Source of the DNA: Tillus elongatus
Lineage: Eukaryota > Arthropoda > Insecta > Coleoptera > Cleridae
NCBI GenBank assembly: GCA_964006375.1
Contig: OZ023264.1
Span: 11,232,225 to 11,296,224 of the forward strand
Direction: 5' to 3'
Length of the DNA stretch: 64,000 nucleotides
Shown: positions 11,811-25,042 of the stretch, in pieces
Layout of the letters: each line of letters begins with the position of its first letter
Position numbering within the stretch: the stretch's first letter is position 1
Notes under the pieces: generated by a model
What the model was told of the DNA's origin: nothing
The model's input: the letters and a program-made list of their open reading frames with translations, nothing else
Databases searched by the model: none
Program-made: the position numbers and the translations under genes

Positions 11811-12545
11811 TTATTTATATATTTATGTGTCACACCTGTAACTAAAAAAATAATGGACCGATTTTGATAAAACTTGGTGAGTACCTTCCTTTCGCAAGTG
11901 GCTTGGATAAGTTCGTTAGTCAAGAAAATCCGCTGAGGTTTTTCCGGAAAATTTTGTGTTTTCTTTCGGAAAAAAATTATATCTCCGGAATTAACAACGT
12001 AAGGGCAACCAAATTTGGTACGCGTTTATATCATTATAGATAAGTTACCTACCAAAATTTAGCTATGTAGGTCAAAGGACAAAAAAGTTAGAGGCATGTA
12101 AAGAAAAATAAATTTGGGTTTTCCTCAAAACCTCAAAAGTCGCGATTTTAAACGTCAAAATTGGTAATATTTAGGCAATGAACCTGAAACTAATATGAGC
12201 TATGGAAGGGAAATGCCTAAAGAATAATGTTTTACAAAGCGTGAAGTCTTAGTTTCAATCGTCATTGTCCTTCATTTTACTAAAATATTTCCAGAAAATT
12301 GATTTCAAATAGACCCTTTCTCTGATGTTTTGGCAGTAGTGTTGGCTATAGAGTCTATCGGTTAATGGTATATCATTTTTGTCGAATTTTCGTAAAAAAT
12401 CTTTAAAGCTTAACATATCCGTCATTATGCAAGATACGAAAAAAATTGTATACATTAATTATAGGGTGTCTTGAACTACACCTTAAAAAATATTTCTACA
12501 ATTACAGGGTGACTCTTAAGTCGTTGGTGATTCAAATTTTCTTTT
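11386..12545 (+). repeat. (TA)n-core repeat, unit 3 with extended body
   Basis: The first ~820 bases repeat units 1 and 2, with (TA)n at 11729-11806. Beyond 12210 the sequence does not return to the leader. It continues into a longer body (TTTCAATCGTCATTGTCCTT... near 12255) that also occurs, inverted, at 52504-52800 and 18230-18540. This shows that the tandem unit is a shortened form of a longer element. Open frames are not conserved. Confidence 0.8.
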
Positions 12546-12855
12546 TTAGTGAATTTCCTTTAAAAAAATATACTAATGGGGAGATCTCGTACCGATAACT
12601 CAAAAAATAATATACCGATCTTGATCAAATTTGGTGAGTACCTTTCTTTTCCTGTCTGTGTTCTTTTAAGTAGTAGATTTTCGTTTCAATCACTTAAAGA
12701 ATTTGAGAGATACTGCGTTTTAAACAATATTTTTTTAAGAAAGATTGGGCGTTAAGATCTGATGAATGAACTCATCCGAGGCATTAACAAAATAAGGGTA
12801 ATTCCCAAATTTGGTCCAAATCAGTGAAGTATTTGTTGAGTTATCGGTTGGATAC

Positions 12856-12951
<96 letters not shown>

Positions 12952-13020
12952 GTTTTAACTGACCACGCGCTCATTTGAAGAAACTTTCGAAAGTCTCACC
13001 ATCGATACCTCTCTATTAAT
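12546..13020. repeat. (TA)n-core element fragments, rearranged
   Basis: A degraded palindrome (TTTTAGTGAATTTCC...) is followed directly by body text (CAAAAAATAATATACCGATC). Then, in the opposite orientation, comes a body end (AACTCATCCGAGGCATTAAC), a (TA)n tract at 12868-12948 and the GCGCTCATTTGAAGAAA end. Two partial family members therefore lie in opposite orientation, with the inner part of the first missing. Confidence 0.7.
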
Positions 13021-15000
13021 ATCTTATTTAATAACTAAGTTTTTAGCGCTAATTCATAAATGCAGCTTGAAAGTTGGACACTGTGTATACTGTAAAGTTT
13101 ACTCATCTAAAGACCCGGTCTTGGAACTAGACATTAACACATTGTAAAGTCTGCTACTTTTAGAATTTACTTTTAGTTGATTTACATTTCAAACTAACAA
13201 TCTTGCAGTTGCTTTATATATTGGTTAGCCTAAATTTACATGCCATTCGTATATGAATTCGAATTCATTAAGTTAGGCAACCCGGCATACGCGGTTGTAC
13301 AACCTGAATTAATGAAATCCCTATAAGATGCCAGTGTTGTCTCATATTTCTTTTGGGGTTTTATAAAAAATATAAAAATCATAAGGTGAAACAGTAAATG
13401 TCTTAAATGTATTTATTATTTAGTATTTTTAACAGAAAGTCTGTTCATGTATGGTTTACTGTTATTGATTGTTAAAAAAATTAAAAACAATAAAATATTA
13501 CTTTCATTTTATGTAGATATCAAAATTTTGTAATGTACGTAAACAAATTGAGGTCCGATTATTTAAACTTCTAATTTACGGTTTTAGGAATGTGTATTGT
13601 GTAACATGTAACAAATATGTACCTGTTTGGGCAGATTACCGACGAACAGATTTGGTAGGGCTTCGTTCCATGCGATGTTGAATATCGTCAACAACATAAC
13701 CTTAACATACCTACACTTTTAACTTACGTAAAAACGGAATGAAAATGCTAAGTTCTGATAAAAACTGTTTATTTTTATTGTCCAACAGATAGAAAATTAT
13801 ATAAAGAAGGTAAACACTGGTCGAACTTGGAAAATGCACAATATACATACAAAATAACCGTTAAAAGGAATTGAGCGCCAATTGACTGAACTGTCAATTG
13901 ATTTAGTAACTTTAGGGTCCCTAGTCTAGTGGTTTTTTTGGTTAATTTTTGGACTGCCAACTCATAAAATCATATTCCACTAAGAGAGAGACAGAATCCG
14001 GTCACGTGGGGTTCGGGAAGTAATGAAAGCCCTGTAGAAACAGGAATGTCGCTTTTTTCATTAACAGTCTAATTTAAACACTGTAATTATATTAATTGGC
14101 GTAAATTGACAGTTTTACGCCCTGCCTCTTTCAATTTTAACTTTTGGACTGCGGTAAGTTTGGCTACTTCGTGATATATTCGTGCCAAGAATCTACAGAA
14201 AACCTGCGTACCATTGTCTCTGGACTACTCTGTATAGAAGGTAAACCTAGATAATTTATGTCCGCCCATTTTAAGAAAAGAATTCGAAAAACCCTTCAAA
14301 ACTTAAATCTAGAAATGTCTTGTTCATTGGTAATAGTTTATGAAATATTGCCATCATAACGCAATTCCTGTGCTATAATTTTTATTAGTTTGCACTACTA
14401 TTACTGGATGGTGTGTTTTTATTCAAATCAGTGTATATCACTCCCAATTCTCAAAATAAATCTGTTTGATTCAGATGTAACTTTGTAATGACTATAATTT
14501 CCGGCTAGCGGGAGGAATATACGTTCAGATGTTGGGGAATGAGGAAATCTGGTACATAATTAAACTGGCGACCTTTCAGTTCTGTAAGACGGGCGATTTT
14601 AGAATTCTTATACGACCGAAGTGAAGCTCCAGAGACAGATGCCACGGGCTATGATGGAAGTAACTTGGGGAAAAGTTATTAAAAGATTATTAGTGTTTTA
14701 GTCCGACATGAAGGAAGCTCTAAATGCCATAAAAGCTTCTTAAAGATGAAAAATGGAACTACATTATTATTTTCTTGGGTCCCTTCATTATTTTATTACC
14801 CTGTAAAGTTTTCACTGATAGAATATTAAAGGTGAACTTCAGGGAAGAAATATCTAGGTGGACAAACATAGAAAACGGGTTAAAGGCAGCTGCAGAAAAA
14901 TACTGGACAAGATGAAACTAGAACATGGACACCCGAGATGACATCAGAAATACTTAACTTGATAAGAGAACGTAACATGTAGAGAAAGATTAAAAACTCG
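13021..15000. other. No clear gene; possible RT-linker relic
   Basis: This is about 2 kb of AT-rich DNA without a supported gene. Near 14870-14985 a short stretch (AAEKYW..., TWTPEMTSEILNLIRERN) resembles the linker between endonuclease and RT of non-LTR elements, but it is too short to classify. I see no RNA gene. Confidence 0.4.
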
Positions 15001-15448
15001 GGACGCAGCAAGTGCGTTATGGTAGTGAATTTTTATTAAATGCTTCAAATTTAAATAACTCAATTTTCTATAAACTTAGAGAGTTTAATTTCAATACGTA
15101 GTAAGGTTTTTCCTAAGGCAAGATATCCACAAAATTTCATTAAAATAACTTTGTAATTTTCGGAGAAAAAAATTTTTTTCGAAAGAAAATTTAAAATTTC
15201 AGTAACTCAATTTTCTCTAAACTTAGAAAGTTGAATTTTGGTACGTAGTAAGGTTGAGGCAACATATATAGTAAATTTCATTGAAATAGCTTTGTTACTT
15301 TCGGAGAAAAAATTTTTTTCGAAAGAAAACTCAAAATTTTTCCGGAAACCCCCATCTGATTTTTCTGGATAACGAACTCATCCAAGCCATTAATAAAAGA
15401 CAGGCACTTGCCAAGTTTCATCGAAATCGGTTACTTATTTTTTGAGTT

Positions 15449-15533
<85 letters not shown>

Positions 15534-15560
15534 CATATAAAAATTAAACCTATTTACAAA
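15001..15560 (+). repeat. Capped (TA)n-core element
   Basis: It starts with the family cap GGACGCAGCAAGTGCG at 15001, followed by TATGGTAGTGAATTTTTATT. It then contains two ~130-bp related modules (AACTCAATTTTCT...ACTTAGA) at about 15057 and 15202, the conserved GATAACGAACTCATCCAAGCC phrase, and (TA)n at 15450-15531. After the tract the family sequence fades within 30 bases, so the distal end is lost. It is non-coding. Confidence 0.8.
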
Positions 15561-15620
15561 TGAACTTTAATAAGGTATTATGCTGTGACAATACCTCTCT
15601 CAAGCACCCTAAAATATAAT
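15561..15620. other. Spacer before the tandem duplication
   Basis: Short AT-rich spacer between the truncated (TA)n element and the first duplicated unit. Nothing recognisable is seen. Confidence 0.5.
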
Positions 15621-17320
<1,700 letters not shown>

Positions 17321-17407
17321 CCTCTCTATTAGTGAATTTTTTTAAATAAAAATTCACTAAAAACGAAAAGGAATGCAGTAAATATAAACAAATTGTGTGT
17401 TGGTGTG

Positions 17408-17757
17408 TTTTTTATTTCTTTAACGTCGGCCTTTTTCAGCGACTATGACTAATCACCGACGTCAGGGAGCAGTTCACCTCACTATCACGGAAATTTTGCC
17501 GAACCCCTGCCATTCTGCGAGGAGGGTAGGGATCTTTTACGTGTCCAACATCGCATTGGCACGGGACCGACGGCTTTACGCCCCCTCCGAAGGGCAGAAC
17601 GTGCAGACATTCAACTTGCTCAAATACAATTCCACAACCTCGGTTGATGTTAATTTTACAGTTGGTACTGAAAAAGTGGAAGGAGTTCCCTGCGATCGTA
17701 CCCAGTACCCTTCGGTTCAGAGGCACACGTTCTTACAACTGAACCACCGAAGCTCCT
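17408..17757 (-). mobile_element. tRNA-derived SINE, copy 1
   Basis: On the minus strand a tRNA-like head (A box TGGTTCAGTTGTAAG, B box degenerated to GGGTACGATCG) is followed by a ~270-bp body with CACGTAAAAGATCCCTACC and a tail CGACGTTAAAGAAATAAAAAA. It is about 83-90% similar by eye to the copies at 36811 and 54641. The plus-strand frame through it is an artefact. The mutated B box suggests it cannot be transcribed well. Confidence 0.88.
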
Positions 17758-17795
17758 ATAAACAAATTAAAAATATGATCACACAAAAAAAGCCT

Positions 17796-18102
17796 GGACG
17801 CAGCAAGTGCGTTATGGTAGTGAATTTTCATAAACATGTTTTTAATAGCAAATATGTTTTTTTTTTAAGAAAACAGGCATCAAATTTGGTTACCAGTATA
17901 ACCTATATAGTAGAAACAATGTGCCATGTTTCATCAAAGAACTTTATTGTTTGAAAATGTACAAAAATTTCCGAAAGTAAACTTAAAATGTTCCGGAAAA
18001 AACTGGTTTCTTGGTCAACCTTATAGGTTAACAGCAAATTGAGCTATTTAAATTTGAAGCATTTAATGAAAATTCGCTACCATAACGCTTTTGCTGCGTC
18101 CC
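17796..18102. mobile_element. Two-capped MITE, copy 1
   Basis: This ~307-bp element has inverted ends of about 40 bp. The left end is GGACGCAGCAAGTGCG followed by TTATGGTAGTGAATTTTCAT; the right end is its complement with a change in the loop (GCTTTTGCTGCGTCC). Inside each end, ACGCA and TGCGT can pair around a five-base loop. It has no coding capacity. It lies between a SINE and a long (TA)n-core element. Confidence 0.85.
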
Positions 18103-18839
18103 GAATTTCTTTTCTTACAAACGTGTATTATATTTCGATGGAAAATGCAAAAATCCAATAACATAAGGCGTGTTTGATAAAAAAAAAAGAAAATTTGAAT
18201 CAACAACGACTTATGGGCCACCCTGTAATTGTAGAAATATTTGTTTAAGATGTAGCTCAAGGCAACCTATAATTAATGTATACAATTTTTTTCGTATCTT
18301 TTATAATAACGGATATATTGAGCTTTATTGATTTTTTACGAAAATTCGACAAAAATTATATACCATTAAACGATAAACTCTATAGCTAAGACTACTGCCA
18401 AAGCATCAGAGAAAGGGTCTATTTGACATGGATTTTCTGGAAATATTTTAGTAAAATGAAGGACAATGACTATTGAAACTAAGACTTCGAGCTTTGTAAA
18501 ACATTCTTCTCGAGACATTTTCTTTCCATACCTCATATTAGTTTCAGGTTCTTTGCCCACATTTATTTTTCTTTAAATGCCTATTACTTTTTTGTCTTTT
18601 AATCTACAGAGCTAAATTTTGGTAGGTAACTTACCTATAACGATATAAACTCGCGTACCAAATTTGGTTGCTGTGTTAGTTCCGGAGATATAATTTTTTT
18701 TCGAAATAAAACACAAAATTTTCCGGGAAAACCTCGGCGGATTTTCCTGGCTAACGAACTTATCCAAGCCACTTGTAAAATGAAGGTATTCCTCAAATTT
18801 AATCAAAATCGGCCCATTATTTTTTGAGTTATCGGTATG

Positions 18840-18931
<92 letters not shown>

Positions 18932-19060
18932 ATAAAAAATGAAACTAACCCCGGATATGTGTTCTGGGGGGCCTAATTAGCGCTGATTTGAAGAAATGTT
19001 TTTAAAATTCGAATATCGGGATCTCCTCTTGAGTTATTTTTTTAAAGAAAATTCACTAAA
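18103..19060 (-). repeat. Long (TA)n-core element
   Basis: This is the inverted form of the extended family. It contains the CAACGACTTATGGGCCACCC phrase, the AAAGCATCAGAGAAAGGGTC phrase, TTTTCCGGGAAAACCTCGGC, GGCTAACGAACTTATCCAAG, (TA)n at 18843-18927 and an end with GGGATCTCCTCTTGAGTTAT...AAATTCACTAAAA. Open frames on either strand are not shared between copies. It directly abuts the MITE cap at 18102. Confidence 0.82.
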
Positions 19061-19694
19061 ATCAATAATATACATGGTGTCCCATTAAAAAACCTTTGTT
19101 TAGTTTGATTAATTGCTTTTCTGAAATATTAATTAAAGTCAAACCTAAATTGACTATAACTTTTACGAATTTCTTTTCTAAACCAAAAATATGATAAATA
19201 TTTAAATTACCTACCTATACAGTAAAAAGTCTTAAACTGAATTGTACTGTCTGTTTAATTTTATCTGCCATAATAAATAAATTAAATAAATATGCATGAG
19301 AATATGTAATGCATAGATTTCAAATAAAATATTTTCCTTTAACAGGTTTTCCACGTTTCTATGCATGAACGCCTTCCATCTGCCCGCGGCTGGTATTAGA
19401 ATTAATGGATTTTCGTGTAAATACGATTTATAGTATAAATTTGTTGATATCTCGATGGCGCAAGGGAAATGTGCTTTTAAATTTCAAAACCTCATGTTGG
19501 GTTGCCCCATTTTTAATGCATAAATTTTGAATTTATTTATGTAATTAATCCTATACATGGGAGGTTAACTAGGGTAAAGTTTGTATTTAAAATAAATGAT
19601 CAATAACTCGTGCCAAGAGAATAAATACTATATGCTGTACATAATCGGAGGGCATTATTGTAGTAAATGCACATGCCTGTCAAACGTATTTATG
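19061..19694. other. No gene seen
   Basis: AT-rich DNA. At 19071 the phrase TACATGGTGTCCCATTAAAA resembles the terminus of an IS630/Tc1-type element, but no partner end is visible. Nothing else is supported. Confidence 0.5.
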
Positions 19695-19696
19695 TA

Positions 19697-21565
19697 CAGG
19701 GTGATTCTTTATAATGTCGCCCCCCTTTAACTTTGTTATTTTAAGTGTCCCAAAAAAATTAAAAGTATGGTAGGTGCTAAAAAAAATTTTTTTTCTACGT
19801 TTGAAAAAAAAATTTGAAAAATGATCAGTATACAGGAAAAACCAAAAAGTTCTTTTTTTTTTCAATGGATCGCCCTATATATGAATTTATTTTTCGATTC
19901 CTCGTAAAATTCTAAGCATAATTTATATAACATATCGTATACTTAAAATGAATAGTTTTTGAAATATTGGCATTTGAAACGTTATTCACAAATATTTTAT
20001 TAAACAACTGTTACAAATCAAGAAGTCCTAAGATACCACGCCTTTAATTGAAAACAAATAACTGACAGTGACATTCTGTCAATATTGTTGTAGTTGTATT
20101 GTTTAGTAAGTAAAAATGCCGTACTCAGACAGAGAAAGAAGAGTTATTTTAGGTTATTATATTATAAATAATTTAAATTGTCGCGCTCCCATTAGAAATA
20201 TGATAGAAGATAATCCCGGTATGCCTGTCCCAACTAGAAAAACGTTCACATCTATATATAGGAAGTTTTAAGAAACGTCAAATTTACAAATGAGAAAAAG
20301 AACTGCTGTTAACGTAGATGAAAATGCAGAATTAAATATTTTACTTGCTATAGAAGAGAATCCAAACAATTCCATAAGAAACATTTCAAAGACATTACGA
20401 GCAACACAAGAAAACATTCAGCGAACTTCATACAGTAAAATCCAAAAAATGTTAAGAAAATGTGATCTAAAGCCATATAAGATTAAACCCACTAAAAAGC
20501 TTATCCAAATGCAAAAGATCATAGGGTCGCATTTTGTCAAATGATTCTAGACAGAATAAACATAAATAACAATTTTTTGAAAACAGTTCTATGGACTCAC
20601 GAGTCTACTAGTGGCCTGTTTAACCGAAAAAATACCAGACAATGGGCAAGAGAGAATCCACATTCTTATAGGGAATTTAAGTTCCAAGGGCGACAATCCG
20701 TGTATGTGTGGTGTGGTATCCTGGGCAATCGAGTTATCGGTGCGTATTTTTTGTTATTGTTTTAAATGCAGGCCACTATTTAGATTTCTTGGAAAACGAG
20801 TACGAAGAATATTTAGACGATTTGCCTTTAAATATGTTACAAAATATAATTTTTCAACAGGATGGAGCACCCCCTCACAATATTCGTGCTGTGCTTAATT
20901 ACCTAAATGAAAGGTTTTCTGAATGGATCGGAAGACACGCGCCAATTAATAGGCCTGCAAATAGCCCCGATTTGACACCTATGGATGCGTTTCTTTAGGG
21001 TTATATAAAAAACCGTGTATACGACCACCAAATTGAAAACCTCGATCATCTTAAAGATTTGATATGGAATGAAATTATTAATTTAAATGAAAATAACCCA
21101 GCATTCATAACAGATTCATTAGAGAAAATGCGAAGAACCCTTATACAATGTGTTGAAGAAAATGGAGGCCCGGTAGAGCATCTTTATATTTAATTAGAAA
21201 CTGTTTTTGCTATATTATTTATTGTTAGATTTCTTGATTTGTAACAGTTGTTTTGATTTAATAAAATTTGTGATGATAACGTTTCAAATGCGAATATTTC
21301 AAAAACTATTCATTTTAAGTATACGGTATGTTATATAAATTATGCTTAGAATTTTACAAGGAATCGAAAAATAAATTCATATATAGGGTGATCCATTGAC
21401 AAAAAATTTACTTTTTGGTTTTCCCTGTATACTGATCATTTTTCAAATTTTTTTATACATAGAAAAAAAGTATTTTTTAGCACCTACATAACCATACTTT
21501 CAATTTTTTTGGGACACTTAAAATAACAAAGTTAAAGGGGGGCGACATTATAAAGAATCACCCTG
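19697..21565 (+). mobile_element. Long-TIR IS630/Tc1-mariner-type transposon 1
   Basis: A 1.87-kb element with inverted repeats of about 320-330 bp that begin CAGGGTGATTCTTTATAATG, flanked by TA at 19695-19696 and 21566-21567. The arms run from 19697 to about 20015 and from about 21235 to 21565. They remain alignable along their whole length although several single-base runs differ. The transposase between them is disabled, so this is a defective copy. Confidence 0.93.
20116..21193 (+). pseudogene. DDE transposase of transposon 1, multiply disabled
   Basis: The reading begins MPYSDRERRVILGYY and ends VEENGGPVEHLYI, the usual end motif of this family. An N-terminal helix-turn-helix region is followed by a DDE domain. 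The first acidic site reads VLWTHEST, with histidine where a TDE-type motif has aspartate. The second is FQQDGAPPH, the third DLTPMDAFL, with 40 residues between the last two aspartates. Breaks: a stop after RKF (20268), a frameshift near 20530, another frameshift and stop near 20750, and TAG in place of the expected tryptophan after MDAFL (20996). It cannot make transposase. Confidence 0.9.
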
Positions 21566-21567
21566 TA

Positions 21568-22264
21568 CCTTTCGCAATATGTAAACAGATTTACAAAATC
21601 GAGCGTCGCTACAATATAGATTCATTAATTTTTTTACAAAAACTTACCTAGTCTGTTTGGGCGGAACAAGTAACAGAACTTTTTTGTGGGTCATTCTAAG
21701 TCGTATTATTTCATACGTCAAAACGTTTGGGCATGACATGGTTCACTGTTGAATAAAAGGCTTTACTTTCAGACAAAATTTATTGGACTCTTCAATGCGT
21801 TTCTACCTCTAAAAAGCCACCTTAAAGGGCAAAAGTTATTTGTCAGAAAGTATGTTTCTGGTAGGTACCATCATTTCGTAAAAAAATTGCGTAGATCATT
21901 TCTACGCACTTGCTGCGTCCAGTTTCTTCTTGAATAAGCGGATCTCAGATATCAACTGCCTTCTGATCGCTGAACTTTTGAATTTCTGGGTTAATGCCCC
22001 AAAACAGCTGGGTACTGATTTCTTAAATATTAAACTGACGATACCGCCTTTTCTCAAACACGGAGCCGATAGTGTTTCCTGTTATTGTTGGTCCCGGTGG
22101 AAGGAGGGACAAGAGCCGCTCCGCAGTGTGAGATCGGGTAAAGAGGTTACCCATTCCAAGATCATCAGTCCGCGACGCATGTACAATTGCATACCTAAGA
22201 AATAGTCTTCCATTACGATATACAGTTTACTACAATACACCTTTTAATTGGACTTTTTCAAATT
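21568..22264. other. No clear gene; one cap relic
   Basis: No protein family is recognised. At 21893-21922 a short relic of the MITE cap occurs (TACGCACTTGCTGCGTCCAG) next to a small palindrome, GCGTAGATCATTTCTACGC. The open frame at 21930-22205 has no recognisable features and no splice or promoter context that I can support. Confidence 0.45.
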
Positions 22265-22490
22265 TTCTTACATATAAAATATAATTAATTTTTTCTCATA
22301 AAATACTTCAAAGACTGTTTAAAGACTTGATTCATAACAAAATACATCAACTGTAATCTTCCAGTTTTCAGTATGCAGCACCACAACTTCAAGCAGCCTC
22401 AGAGATCGCATGTCACCACTAATGTTCATAAAAGTCTTTATCACCAGTCGCGGGTTCTACATGTTGTAGATGAACTTCGGTCTTGATTTT
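22265..22490 (-). repeat. Dispersed repeat, inverted partner of 36563-36765
   Basis: About 200 bases match 36563-36765 in inverted orientation, including TCTTCCAGTTTTCAGTATGC and GTTCTACATGTTGTAGATGA. Identity by eye is about 90%. It is non-coding, and its class is unknown. Confidence 0.8.
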
Positions 22491-22554
22491 TTTGTGTATT
22501 TTTGGTGATTTGATGTTTATTAAAGTCTTTGTCACCAGTTACGGTTAAGTCTGA

Positions 22555-23290
22555 ACCGCCAATTCGGACCGAACTAAAGGGCTGGGTAACACTTCTGGTA
22601 AGATAGTAGGGGTGGGCTCTGGTACCAACCCCAGAGCCTGTATCTGGATCAGAAACAACTTGCAGTATTTTGCACTCTCCGAATACTGCACCAAGGACAT
22701 GGCAGCCATCCATCTCATGATCACAACCGGGGGGAACAGGCTGGAAGTAGTGGCCTGTTCGGCCTATTTCCCCGGAGACAGAGATGCAGAACAACCACCT
22801 CCAGCAGAGGTGCGGAAATTGATCACCTACTGCAAGAGGAACAATTATCACCTTGTAATGGGGTGTGATGCGAACTCCCATCATCTGGTTTGGGGGAACA
22901 CAGACACTAATAGGTGAGTCACTATTAGAATACATATTAGGGGAGGAGCTGGTTGTCAACAACATAGGCTCGGAACCCACCTTTCTAACGGTCAACCGAA
23001 GAGAGGTTTTAGATCTCACGATCAGCTCAAGGCTGTTCTCAAAAATCTTCAAATGGAGGGTGTGGTCTGAACCCTCATGTTCGGACCATGCCCATATCCT
23101 GTTTGAGATTGAAACAGGCCCTAGACATGTGGTGGAGTATCGCGACCCGAGGAGGGCGGATTGGGAGGGGTACAAGCAATCCCTCGTCACCCGGATTGTG
23201 TCCGCTATCCCCACAGTGAGGGATCGTGGAGAGATTGAGATTGCGGCTGAACAGGTAAGGGATGCTGTGGTCTCAGCATATCACGAAAAC
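22555..23290 (+). pseudogene. LOA-type endonuclease fragment
   Basis: The plus strand encodes part of an apurinic-like endonuclease related to the intact LOA ORF2 at 31152. Shared segments include NPRACIWIRNN, YFPGDRDAEQPPP, the catalytic-region motif GCDANSHHLVWG, EVLDLTISS and YRDPRRADWEGYK. A one-base loss near 22915 splits it into two frames. The fragment lacks the first ~70 residues and everything after AYHEN. At 23284-23290 it joins an oppositely oriented jockey fragment. It is a dead fragment from an older, diverged LOA copy. Confidence 0.9.
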
Positions 23291-24718
23291 CGAATTGCTC
23301 GTCTGGGAGGATATGATTTTCAGAGGTGAATGAAGCTAGCTTTTTCTGATTCAGTTTTTCGGCGATTTTGCCGATGACTGGTAGTAGGCTAATGGGCCTG
23401 TAGTTCTGAGGGAACAGCGGATCTTTGCTGGGTTTCGGGATGTTGATAATATCGGCAAGTTTCCACATGGAAGGAAAATGTTGAAATCGCAGCATGGCAT
23501 TCATAATCGTTACTAGGAATACCACGGCTTTGCGGGGGAGGTTTTTCAGGGCTACGTTGGAGATTCCATCGTATCCCGGAGCTTTCCTATTTTTTAATGA
23601 TTTGATTATTTGGGAAACTTCTTCGAAAGTTGCGGGCTCGATAGTTCTGTCTGGGGTGGCGCGAAGGGGACTCCTGACATATCAGCGTTGTTATAATTCG
23701 GGCTGAATTGCAACTCCAGATGATCTGCGAATGCACTTGCTTTCTCTGCATCCGTGTATACGACACCGTTACGGCCGTGAAGTGAGGATATCGGAAGTTT
23801 TTGGGAGCGCAGGACCTTTGCCATTTGCCAGATAGAATTGTCTTGGACAGACAGGGTTTGCAGGCGTTCCTCCCAACGGTTGTTGCGGAGTTCTTGTAGG
23901 GCAGATCGTACTTGTTTGATGAGTCTGTTTGCGTCTCGTTTGTCGGTGGGGTTTCCCGTGCGTTGAGCTAGTCTACGCACGCGGTTCTTTTCGAGTATCA
24001 TTTCTCTGATACTAGACGGAAATGGCGGCAGATTGCTTGGGGCGGTGTACGTCCTTGATGCATCTTCGATAGAACATTGAATTTTGGACTGTAGATTATC
24101 CACTGCACCCTCGAGTTCGGGGATGCTGCGGATAACCGGAATATTGCCAAGGGTGTTTTTAAGATGATCTGTGAAAACTGGCCACAGTACCTTTTTCCTT
24201 GGGAGGTCGGGTTCGTCATTGACATCTCCGAGCTGCAATATGACTGGATTATGGTCCGACGAGAGGTCGTTTAGGGTTGTTATTTCATGGAGAAGGGTGG
24301 TGTTCGACATGATTACCATGTCGAGCACGTCGGGTCGACCCGCACTGCCGAAGTGTGTAGGTCTTTGGGGAGCGACAACCGTGCAATTTGCATGGTTGTC
24401 GACATAGGCTTGGAGGATTTTTCCATTTGTATTGGCATCACGAGAATGTCAATTGGTGTGTTTGGAATTTAAATCGCCAGCAATTATTATGGATTGGTTG
24501 GTATCGAATAGGAGGTCTATGTCGGCGTCTAGAATTCTCTTTTGTTGAGGAGCATATGCAGAAATGAGCTTTATTGGGCCTGCAGAGGAAGTGTTGACTA
24601 CGATTTGTGTAGCCTCGATGTTTTGCAGGGCTGGCGTACTGAGAGGGTGGTGGTCAATATTTGTTTTGACATATACTGCCGTGCCGCCACCTCTGGAAGT
24701 GGTGCGGTCAAGATCTGC
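23284..24718 (-). pseudogene. Jockey-clade retrotransposon fragment (EN and RT start)
   Basis: In minus-strand order there is an endonuclease piece (GGGTAVYVKTNIDHH, IIIAGDLNSKH), a frameshifted segment, the end of the endonuclease (SSDHNPVILQLGD), a linker, and the start of the RT (MWKLADIINIPKPSKDP, NYRPISLLPVIGKIAEKL, LPDEQFGFR). The frame is broken at least near 24450 and 23620. Everything after the RT fingers is missing because it ends at the junction with the LOA fragment. The upstream side ends where an LTR relic begins, so the first residues of the open frame at 24766 come from that LTR rather than from jockey. Confidence 0.88.
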
Positions 24719-25042
24719 GAGCTGACCTTGCTTATATACCCGCTGATTCTTCCCACTACTCTCCACTCGCTCCTACAGCATTCCATGTCTGGAATATTCT
24801 TTTCTAGATCAGTGTAGGTACTTAAAAATATACCAGGGATAGTGAAAAACTTATGATGATGAAGTCGCCGTTAAAGAGGGTATTGGGTATCCCCGTTATT
24901 TGAAGCCCTACAGGGTTGAACCTTCGTATTTCGGAGGTGACCGCCAGACGCCCTACAGGGGGGGGCGGTGTTGCCGGCTTGTCAAAAAAAATCCCAAAAT
25001 CTAGGACATTTTGTCGGCTTCTATTAGCCAAGCTGTAACAAC
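24719..25042. repeat. Diverged Gypsy LTR relic
   Basis: The segment parallels the Gypsy A LTR in order: CTTATATACCCGC (LTR: CTTTTATATACTCGCC), GCATTCCATGTCTGGAATATTC (LTR: TTCCATTCCAGAACGTTC), CCCTACAGGGGG with GGCGGTGTTGCC, and the end AAGCTGTAACA. Similarity is far below that between copies A and B, and the first third of the LTR is absent. I infer an old solo or truncated LTR of a related family. Confidence 0.55.

Noticed and set aside
17445..17954. 169-residue frame across the SINE and MITE
   Set aside because: It crosses two unrelated mobile elements and its sequence is an antisense SINE translation.
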